A stretch of DNA of 11,329 nucleotides from Alphaproteobacteria bacterium UBA5343 (GTDB lineage Bacteria; Pseudomonadota; Alphaproteobacteria; RF32; UBA5343): assembly GCA_002410125.1 (NCBI GenBank), contig DHQH01000038.1:17036-28364 (forward strand), given 5' to 3'. Position numbers and translations under genes: made by a program. This document shows positions 1 through 6,020 of the stretch, piece by piece. Each line of letters begins with the position of its first letter. Positions within the stretch are counted from its first letter, which is position 1. Under the pieces are notes generated by a model that was given only the letters and a program-made list of their open reading frames with translations, did no database searches and had not been told where the DNA came from.

Positions 1-329
1 TATAAAAAAAAGTAATCTAAAAATATGTAATTGACTGATTTTAATAGATAATCAAACAAAAATATCAAATTGAAACAAAAAATTCATATTTGTCTTTTAC
101 TTAATTTTCTTACCAAACTGCAATAAAGATGAAACATTTCTATAGTTTTTGATAATTTAAGCAAATTTAGTATTTACATATTAATACATATTATAAAAAG
201 TTATGCACGACTCCGTATATTGCCTTGCCAGATAATTATTTTTACCTTAATTTCTATTTAGGGACTGTTTAAAACAAGTATTGTGACGCATTAAAATAGT
301 CTCCAGAAATATAATTAGTGGCAAAAGAA
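1..329. other. Gene-free AT-rich upstream region
   Basis: No open frame on either strand here looks like a gene, and I see no tRNA, structured RNA, repeat array or GC-rich terminator hairpin. The stretch is extremely AT-rich with many A and T runs, so -10-like hexamers occur by chance. A perfect TATAAT lies at 310-315, but no acceptable -35 box sits 16-18 bases upstream of it. If it were used, transcription would begin near 322 and the GTG at 318 could not be the start codon. The region most likely holds the promoter of the first gene and perhaps the end of an upstream unit outside the window. Confidence 0.6.
268..297 (+). promoter_or_regulatory. Weak candidate sigma-70 promoter for the first gene
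   Basis: TTTAAA at 268-273 (4 of 6 match to the -35 consensus) is followed after 18 bases by TAAAAT at 292-297 (5 of 6 match to the -10 consensus). Transcription would start near 304, giving a leader of about 15-26 bases. In sequence this AT-rich such matches are expected by chance, so position just ahead of the gene is the main support. Confidence 0.2.
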
Positions 330-2210
330 ATGATTAATCAAAGAGTAATTGCATTTATTATAACATTTTGCACCTGCCTTGCAGTAATATTACTAGCAAG
401 AAGCGGGGATATTCCTAATTATAAATCATATAGCTCTGATAGCTTTGCTCAAGAAAACGAAGATCCTCTAAAAAAACATCAAATTGTATATTCGAGCTTA
501 GATATTCAATCTCTTGCTAAAAACATAAATAAAAACTCTGGACAAGATTTAAAATCTGCAAAAATTGACACAGCCCCAAAACCCTTACCTGTAAAAATTG
601 TTGCAATTGATGAATTAGAAATATTAACACCGACAAAGAAAGAACAGAAAAAAGACATAGTCGCCAAAGAAACCGTTAAACCTACGACAAAGAATAAAAA
701 AGATGAAAACGAAGATATAAGTGAAAACATAGCAAAATTAACGGGTAGCAGCATTATTGCCAATAATAGACTAGAGGTAATAGAGAATAAAATTGCAAAT
801 GACAATATTATCCCTCAAAAACCCAATACTGATAATTTGAAAGATAAAATATCCCAAAGCCTGTCTAGTGCTAAAATTAAAGCATTACAAAATGAAGTAA
901 AAGAATTAACTTTAGAGTTAAATAACGCAAGACATATTAGCCAATTAGAAGATGAGGAAGACAAACTCCAAAATCACATACAAACGATTAAAGAAAAAGA
1001 GTTGGAGTTAGAAAAAATTATAATGAAAGAAATAACTCTTGCCAATAAATCTGCAACAGAGAATAAAGAAGTTGAGACTAGAGAAGTAAACAAAGAAAAG
1101 AAGATGCAAATTCCGTTTATACCTTTTGAAGATAACGGCGAGCTTGTCTCTAAAAAAGAAAATGAGTTAGCATACATTACCAACAATCAAGAAACAGAGA
1201 CTATTAAAATAGCAGAACATAAACCAATTGACTTATTACAAGACCCTATTCTTGATAACATTAGTGATGCCGACGATATATTACAGACAAAAAAAGACAA
1301 GACTGAAGAACAAGATGTGGCAAAAGTTAAAATAGATAAGGATTTATGGATACCTATGAATCAAGATGATGATGTAATTATTGAGAAAGAAGAGCCCACC
1401 CAAAACCCTTGGAAAATTGCCAAGAGTGCGATATTTGAAGAAGAAGATGACAACAAACAGTTTGCAGCCAGTGAAGAACTACCAATGATAATTAATGGTT
1501 ACAGCAAGACTATCACTGAAGAAAAACCAACAACGAAAGATATTAAATTAGCTGACAATAGCCTACCACCAACAGACCCTGCATTATTAATGCCTTTGGA
1601 AAATATAGACACTCCAGATATACCTAATATTAGCAATGATATTAATGAGGATGTGAATAACTCGCTTGTAAATAGTGATGTTGATACAAGTGGTGGTATT
1701 ATAGATAGTATTTCTTCCTTATTTAAAGGAGATAATAAAAAAGAAAATGATATTGAGTTTGAAGTAGACGAAACCGGTAACGATAGCGAAGATGTAGGTT
1801 TTTTTGATGGATTAAAAGAAAAAATAGAAAAGACAACTAATTTTGCAAAACCAAGAATATTGCCAACAGAGGTAAGACTTTCTTTTGAACATAACAAGGC
1901 ATCTATCTCCGGCAAGACATTAAAATGGTTGGAAGCATTTGCTAATAAAGTAAAAAAAGACCCAACAGTGGCTATAGAAATTAGGATGGATGGGAATATT
2001 AATACAGAATTACAGCATAAGAGATTATCACTTATCAACAGAATTTTGTATAACAAAGGAGTGTTAGACCATCAAGTAAAAACAGTTTTTACTAGCAGGC
2101 AGCCGAATACTCTAATTATTAGAACTATCAGGCTTGCTAATGAAAATAATAATGCGAAGGCATATAAAAATATGTATGAGATAAAGCCTACATATTTTCA
2201 GCAATGGTAA
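330..2210 (+). CDS. Membrane-anchored periplasmic protein with acidic/coiled-coil stalk and degenerate OmpA-like C-terminus
   Basis: I do not recognise this gene as a named family. Counting from a possible GTG start at 318 (630 aa), residues 6-27 form one hydrophobic segment (IAFIITFCTCLAVILLA), probably an uncleaved inner-membrane anchor. Residues 40-510 are hydrophilic, rich in Asp, Glu, Lys and Asn and probably disordered, with a coiled-coil-like stretch at 185-240. Residues 512-605 resemble an OmpA-like peptidoglycan-binding fold: VRLSFEHNKASIS matches the first strand, then the helix LEAFANKVKKDPTVAIEI, the LSLINRILYNKGV helix and a last strand TLIIRTIR. The usual GHTD-type Asp and LSxxRA Arg are not in register. 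I prefer the ATG at 330, which gives 626 aa starting just before the anchor; neither start has a good Shine-Dalgarno. It precedes the pilus block by 97 bases on the same strand, so a role in anchoring the pilus machine to the wall is inference only. Confidence 0.8.
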   Translation: MINQRVIAFIITFCTCLAVILLARSGDIPNYKSYSSDSFAQENEDPLKKHQIVYSSLDIQSLAKNINKNSGQDLKSAKIDTAPKPLPVKIVAIDELEILTPTKKEQKKDIVAKETVKPTTKNKKDENEDISENIAKLTGSSIIANNRLEVIENKIANDNIIPQKPNTDNLKDKISQSLSSAKIKALQNEVKELTLELNNARHISQLEDEEDKLQNHIQTIKEKELELEKIIMKEITLANKSATENKEVETREVNKEKKMQIPFIPFEDNGELVSKKENELAYITNNQETETIKIAEHKPIDLLQDPILDNISDADDILQTKKDKTEEQDVAKVKIDKDLWIPMNQDDDVIIEKEEPTQNPWKIAKSAIFEEEDDNKQFAASEELPMIINGYSKTITEEKPTTKDIKLADNSLPPTDPALLMPLENIDTPDIPNISNDINEDVNNSLVNSDVDTSGGIIDSISSLFKGDNKKENDIEFEVDETGNDSEDVGFFDGLKEKIEKTTNFAKPRILPTEVRLSFEHNKASISGKTLKWLEAFANKVKKDPTVAIEIRMDGNINTELQHKRLSLINRILYNKGVLDHQVKTVFTSRQPNTLIIRTIRLANENNNAKAYKNMYEIKPTYFQQW

Positions 2211-2223
2211 AAAAAATTAATTT

Positions 2224-2252
2224 TTCTTTACTAATTGTTGATTTTTTATAAT
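2224..2252 (+). promoter_or_regulatory. Possible promoter ahead of the pilL-like gene
   Basis: The 97-base gap after the first gene holds a perfect TATAAT at 2247-2252, with transcription expected near 2259 and a leader of about 50 bases. The hexamer 17 bases upstream, TTCTTT at 2224-2229, is a poor -35 box. There is no GC-rich terminator before it, so read-through from the first gene is equally possible. The next gene has an ordinary AAAGGA ribosome binding site at 2294-2299. Confidence 0.3.
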
Positions 2253-2307
2253 GCATTATGACTATGAGGGAAAGTATATTTAAATAGATTAATAAAGGAT
2301 AGACCTT

Positions 2308-2931
2308 ATGAAAAGTAAATTAAACCTTATTATGACTCTAGTATTGAGCATTACTATATGTTCAATGATGAGTGGATGTGCAAATTATATGGTTAGACCT
2401 TCTTGGCCAGATGTTTCTAGTGGAGTTATGCCTGCTAGTGGCACTGCTCCTGCTGGAGGATATTATGATGATGAGAGAACACCTAAAGATATGCATAATG
2501 TTGATAATGGGGATGCTGGGTCTAACTTGTCTAGCTCAAGACCACCTTCTCAAGGAAATGAAATAACTGAAGATAGTTATTATTCCGAAATGAGCGAAGA
2601 TGAAGTTAACGATATTACTTTTCAGGATGGAGATGAAGAACTTGAAGATGGTGACAGCGAAGACCCTGTTGAAGACTGGTTAGCTGAAGAAGGAAAGGAT
2701 TTGCAAAATCTTCTAGAAAACTGGAGTGATAAGTCTGGCTGGAGATTAGTGTGGAACACTAATAGAAATTATAAATTAAAGGCTGGTGCGATGTTTAGAG
2801 GTAAATTTACAGATGTTAGTGCTGCTTTAATTAGGGCTTTTGCTAGAGCAAAACCTGCACCGATTGCTACATTTTATAAAGGAAATAGAGTTCTTGTGAT
2901 AGAAACCTTGGAGGATGAGAATGCTTACTAA
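2308..2931 (+). CDS. pilL: PilL-like lipoprotein with TcpQ-type C-terminal domain
   Basis: This is a predicted lipoprotein of 207 aa that should help localise or stabilise the pilus secretin. The N-terminus is a lipoprotein signal: basic MKSK, a hydrophobic core, then the lipobox MSGC with Cys24 as the lipidated residue. Residues 35-120 are low-complexity, first Gly/Ser/Pro-rich and then strongly acidic. Residues 122-200 carry the compact domain shared by TcpQ of the Vibrio cholerae toxin-coregulated pilus and R64 PilL: LQNLLENWSDKSGWRLVW, then YKLKAGAMFRGKFTDVSAAL and the closing YKGNRVLVIE. TcpQ is known to be needed for proper handling of the secretin TcpC, which fits the next gene being a secretin. 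The AAAGGA at 2294-2299 sits about 8 bases before the ATG. The end of the gene overlaps the next start by 11 bases. The domain call is firm; the exact name rests on gene order. Confidence 0.88.
   Translation: MKSKLNLIMTLVLSITICSMMSGCANYMVRPSWPDVSSGVMPASGTAPAGGYYDDERTPKDMHNVDNGDAGSNLSSSRPPSQGNEITEDSYYSEMSEDEVNDITFQDGDEELEDGDSEDPVEDWLAEEGKDLQNLLENWSDKSGWRLVWNTNRNYKLKAGAMFRGKFTDVSAALIRAFARAKPAPIATFYKGNRVLVIETLEDENAY
2910..2914 (+). promoter_or_regulatory. Ribosome binding site deciding the pilN start
   Basis: GGAGG lies inside the end of the pilL-like gene. It touches the ATG at 2915 with no spacer but stands 6 bases before the in-frame ATG at 2921, so 2921 is the better start. The placement implies that the secretin is translated in coupling with the upstream lipoprotein. 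Confidence 0.75.
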
Positions 2932-4516
2932 ATTATATAGAAATTTAACGTTAGTCATCATATTCTGCAGCATAATTGCAGCATGTGCTGTTGCTACAGA
3001 TATTGAAGGTACTATTGAACAAGATATAGATACTGCTGTTGAGATTAAGGAAAAAGCTAAAAAACCTGATGCCCCTCTTCATATTGATACCGTTAATGTT
3101 AGAGATGATATTTGGCTTGGCAATAAAAGTATGACAGCTAGTAATGGTGATCCATTACCTAAGAAATTAGAACAAGATGATGGAGTGACTGCGGTTAGCA
3201 ATAGACCTATTACTTTATATGAAATTACGGATTTGCTTACAAAGATAACTAATATATCAACAAGGATTTCTGATGAATTATTGGAAGATGCATTAGAAGT
3301 TGCGGCAAACAATAAACCTTCTTCTAGTGATGTTAATGCGGATTGGACAGAACCAGATAAGATGTTAGTGTCTTATTCTGGAAATCTTAGCGGTTTATTA
3401 GATTTGGTTGCTAATAGATTTTCTATATGGTGGAAGTTCTCTCATAATGAGATTACATTTTATAGACATGAAACTAGAACATTTACCTTATATAGCTTAC
3501 CAACAAAACCAACTATAGATGCATCAGTTGGTGGGTCATCTTCTGGTGAAGGTGGTGGTACATCACTTTCTTTAGAATCTTCTGCTGAAATCGATTTTTG
3601 GGAGAATATTAAAGAATCAGTTGAGAGTATTTTAGCTGAAACTAGCTCTTATACCGTTGACAATTCTAATGGTGTCTTAACTATTACAGCAACTCCTCCT
3701 GAGATTAGAGCTGTAGCTCAGTTCGTTGACGAGCACAATAGAAGATTAGGACGACAAGTAGCTATTAATGTAAAAGTATTACAAGTAACCCTTTCTGATG
3801 AAGATAAATATGGGTTAGATCTTAATGCTGCTTTTAATGATGGTTTAACAAATTTAGCTTATAGAAGCCCTTTTACTGCTGCAGGTACAAATCCTGGGGT
3901 TGACTGGGGTATTGTTGATGGTGAGTCTGTAAACAGTTATTGGAAAGGGTCTGGTGCTATAATTGAAGCCATCTCTACTCAAGGTGATGTATCTCTTGTT
4001 ACAAGTAGTAGTATTACAACATTAAATAATAAACCTGCACCTGTTCAGGTAACTAAGAAACAAAATTATATTGCATCTGTTACTAAGACTAATACTGGAA
4101 CGGAAGGAAATTATGATATTTCTACAGAGACTGAAGAGTTAGAAACAGGCTTTACAATGGAAGTGTTACCTAGAGTGCTAGATCATGGTAGATTGCTAGT
4201 TATGTTTAACTTGACATTAACTGAGTTTGTTAGTCTTGATGAGGTAACAACTGGTGGTAATACTATTCAGTTACCAACGGTTGAAACCAGAGGTTTTTCA
4301 CAAGAAATTGCAATGAAATCTGGACAATCTCTAATTCTTAGTGGCTATGAGAAAATGAAAAGTTCATTAGATAAATCTGGTCTTGGTGATGTTGATAATA
4401 CTTCTCTTGGAGGGAATGTATCAACAGAGAGAGAAAGAAATGTGTTAGTTATAATTCTAACTCCACAAGTATTAGAATCTCCTCTTGCTCCTGAGAATAG
4501 AATGAGAATGATGTAA
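2921..4516 (+). CDS. pilN: PilN-family type IVb pilus outer-membrane secretin (lipoprotein)
   Basis: This encodes the outer-membrane channel through which the pilus is extruded. With the ATG at 2921 the protein has 531 aa. It starts with a lipoprotein signal ending in IAAC (Cys22), as expected for the lipoprotein secretins R64 PilN, TcpC and BfpB. About residues 93-190 form an N-terminal periplasmic domain (RPITLYEITDLLTKITNIS and later SGNLSGLLDLVANRFSIWW), followed by a Gly/Ser linker at 200-220. Residues 225-275 are an N1-like repeat (VLTITATPPEIRAVAQFVDE). The secretin barrel covers about 277-515: QVAINVKVLQVTLSDEDKYG, a gate region with STQGDVSLVTSSSITTLNNK, then FTMEVLPRVLDHGRLLVMF, the QEIAMKSGQSLILSGYEK strand pair and the final ERNVLVIILTPQVLE. 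Length and layout are normal for the R64 PilN family. It overlaps the pilL-like gene by 11 bases and is followed 19 bases later by the pilO-like gene. Confidence 0.95.
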   Translation: MLTKLYRNLTLVIIFCSIIAACAVATDIEGTIEQDIDTAVEIKEKAKKPDAPLHIDTVNVRDDIWLGNKSMTASNGDPLPKKLEQDDGVTAVSNRPITLYEITDLLTKITNISTRISDELLEDALEVAANNKPSSSDVNADWTEPDKMLVSYSGNLSGLLDLVANRFSIWWKFSHNEITFYRHETRTFTLYSLPTKPTIDASVGGSSSGEGGGTSLSLESSAEIDFWENIKESVESILAETSSYTVDNSNGVLTITATPPEIRAVAQFVDEHNRRLGRQVAINVKVLQVTLSDEDKYGLDLNAAFNDGLTNLAYRSPFTAAGTNPGVDWGIVDGESVNSYWKGSGAIIEAISTQGDVSLVTSSSITTLNNKPAPVQVTKKQNYIASVTKTNTGTEGNYDISTETEELETGFTMEVLPRVLDHGRLLVMFNLTLTEFVSLDEVTTGGNTIQLPTVETRGFSQEIAMKSGQSLILSGYEKMKSSLDKSGLGDVDNTSLGGNVSTERERNVLVIILTPQVLESPLAPENRMRMM

Positions 4517-4535
4517 TTTTACAAGGTAGTATAGT

Positions 4536-6020
4536 GTGATTGATGAAAAAGATAAATTGGATGATATAGAAGAGTTAGATGAGATTTTGGAAGATGAATT
4601 TCCAAATGATCAGACTATGACACAAACTCCCATATCTTCAGAACAGGTTCAACCTGATCAAGAAGATGTGCAAGAGCTAGAACTAGCTCCTGATTCACCT
4701 AATGAGGTGAGAGAGAGTGACGGTAGTAATGACTCTGAAATTCAAGCTGATAATGATTTTTCTGATAATGATGCTCCTCCTTGGAGTCCTGTAATGAATA
4801 TTGATGGGGTTACCTATGCTACTGGGCTATTTTGGCAACCTTTACAAAATCCCGATGATCCAATCCCTGAAATTAAAGAATCTAGTGAGGGAACATTAGA
4901 AGGTGCAGATTTATTTGCACTTAGACCTGGGGTGGCATCTCAATATGGATTAGGGCTTAGTGATGATGGTCACAAGAAAGGTCAGATATCTGCTGCCATT
5001 GCAATATCTGAAGCCTTTGCAGAACATCAATCATCTGTTGGAGTATTTAAAGTAAAAGAAGGTTGGTGGTATGTTGCCATTAGGAATGATATTATTATTT
5101 CTGATGGTGATGTTTTATTCTTAAATGAAGAAGATGCTCAAAGGGCCTTTTTCTCAATGATGGCGGTGCCTGACTGGGGCATAAAAGTTGCGCCACAAGA
5201 ATGGGGAATTGAGGGAACTGTTGAAGTTGATTTAAACAGGTTATTAAAATCATCAAAACAAATTAAGCTGCAAAAAATATATGGTTTAAGGGGGGCTAAA
5301 CTACTCGCTATTATAGGTATTGCTGCTATTATTGGGCTTTGGTTATTAGTTAAAATCTTTCTTGGTATATTTGACTTTTCTAGTAAACCTGAGAAACCTG
5401 TATTTGTACCTGTTAAGAGGAAGATTGCAAAAAAAGCTGTTATACCAGAGGTTAAACCATGGGAAAAAATACCAGATACGGCGAGTATGTTGGATAATTG
5501 CTGGAAAAATATATATAGCCTAAATCTTATTCCAACGCCTGGTTGGAGAAATGGTAGTTTTACCTGTAGTAATGATTCCATATCTGTTAACTGGTCTAGA
5601 ATGTGGGGCAGGATTCATTGGTTAGATGAGAGTTTTGCAAATAAGAAAATTAATTTTCTTTCGAAGGCTTTTTCTGCTGATGGTGAGAATCTTGTTGCAA
5701 TTATTAACAATAAAAAAGCAGAACTTAAACTATCTCCTCCTACTTTAGGGAAAAAAGAGATGGTTAAACTTATTAATGATTTATTCCAATCTATTGGGCA
5801 ACCAATTACTTTGGCTGATTTGACAATTAAGGTTGCTAACCCAAATCAACCGGGGACAGATAGAATATATCGAGCTGTAAAATTTGGTTTTACATCTAAA
5901 CATGACCCTAGCTTATGGGTAGATTTATTATCAAAATTTTCAGGGCTGCATTTGCAGTATATAAAATATGATCCAGAAAATAAAACTTGGGGATATGAGG
6001 GGCAAATATATGTTTTATAA
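4536..6020 (+). CDS. pilO: PilO-like inner-membrane pilin accessory protein
   Basis: This 494-aa protein matches the PilO type of R64-like pili, an inner-membrane part of the assembly platform (distinct from the shorter PilO of type IVa pili). Residues 1-85 are a highly acidic, probably disordered cytoplasmic tail. Residues 88-235 form the cytoplasmic domain: INVDGVTY-like MNIDGVTYATGLFWQPL, then GQISAAIAISEAF, GVFKVKEGWWYVAIRNDIII and DAQRAFFSMM. One transmembrane helix spans about 255-278, preceded by basic residues (KLQKIYGLRGAK), so the C-terminal 215 residues should be periplasmic. That part holds the only two cysteines, Cys322 and Cys344, a possible disulfide. The start is a GTG at 4536 with AAGG at 4523-4526 ahead of it; the ATG at 4543 is out of frame. 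It lies between the secretin and the pilP-like gene, as in R64, and overlaps the latter by 11 bases. Confidence 0.85.
   Translation: MIDEKDKLDDIEELDEILEDEFPNDQTMTQTPISSEQVQPDQEDVQELELAPDSPNEVRESDGSNDSEIQADNDFSDNDAPPWSPVMNIDGVTYATGLFWQPLQNPDDPIPEIKESSEGTLEGADLFALRPGVASQYGLGLSDDGHKKGQISAAIAISEAFAEHQSSVGVFKVKEGWWYVAIRNDIIISDGDVLFLNEEDAQRAFFSMMAVPDWGIKVAPQEWGIEGTVEVDLNRLLKSSKQIKLQKIYGLRGAKLLAIIGIAAIIGLWLLVKIFLGIFDFSSKPEKPVFVPVKRKIAKKAVIPEVKPWEKIPDTASMLDNCWKNIYSLNLIPTPGWRNGSFTCSNDSISVNWSRMWGRIHWLDESFANKKINFLSKAFSADGENLVAIINNKKAELKLSPPTLGKKEMVKLINDLFQSIGQPITLADLTIKVANPNQPGTDRIYRAVKFGFTSKHDPSLWVDLLSKFSGLHLQYIKYDPENKTWGYEGQIYVL
5997..6002 (+). promoter_or_regulatory. Ribosome binding site deciding the pilP start
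   Basis: GAGGGG sits 7 bases before the ATG at 6010 and within the last codons of the pilO-like gene. The longer in-frame start at 5968 lacks such a site and would add a basic stretch before the signal peptide. The ATG at 6010 gives a normal signal peptide, so it is chosen. Confidence 0.75.

Noticed and set aside
51..95. Repeated caaacaaaaat / gaaacaaaaaat stretches as direct repeats
   Set aside because: They are short, imperfect and embedded in a very A-rich sequence where such similarity is expected by chance.
310..315. Perfect TATAAT just before the first gene, as its promoter
   Set aside because: No fitting -35 box is present and the implied start of transcription would fall inside or at the start codon region, leaving almost no leader.
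1499..2056. Antisense open frame of 185 codons within the first gene
   Set aside because: It lies fully opposite a convincing gene. Its Ser/Leu/Ile-rich product is what antisense reading of Lys/Asn/Asp/Glu-rich DNA gives, and it shows no recognisable domain or ribosome binding site. Other minus-strand frames across the window are rejected likewise.
2209..2225. Inverted repeat of A and T runs just after the first gene, as a possible terminator
   Set aside because: The stem consists only of A-T pairs with essentially no loop and is not followed by a clean T tract, so it would not stop polymerase reliably.
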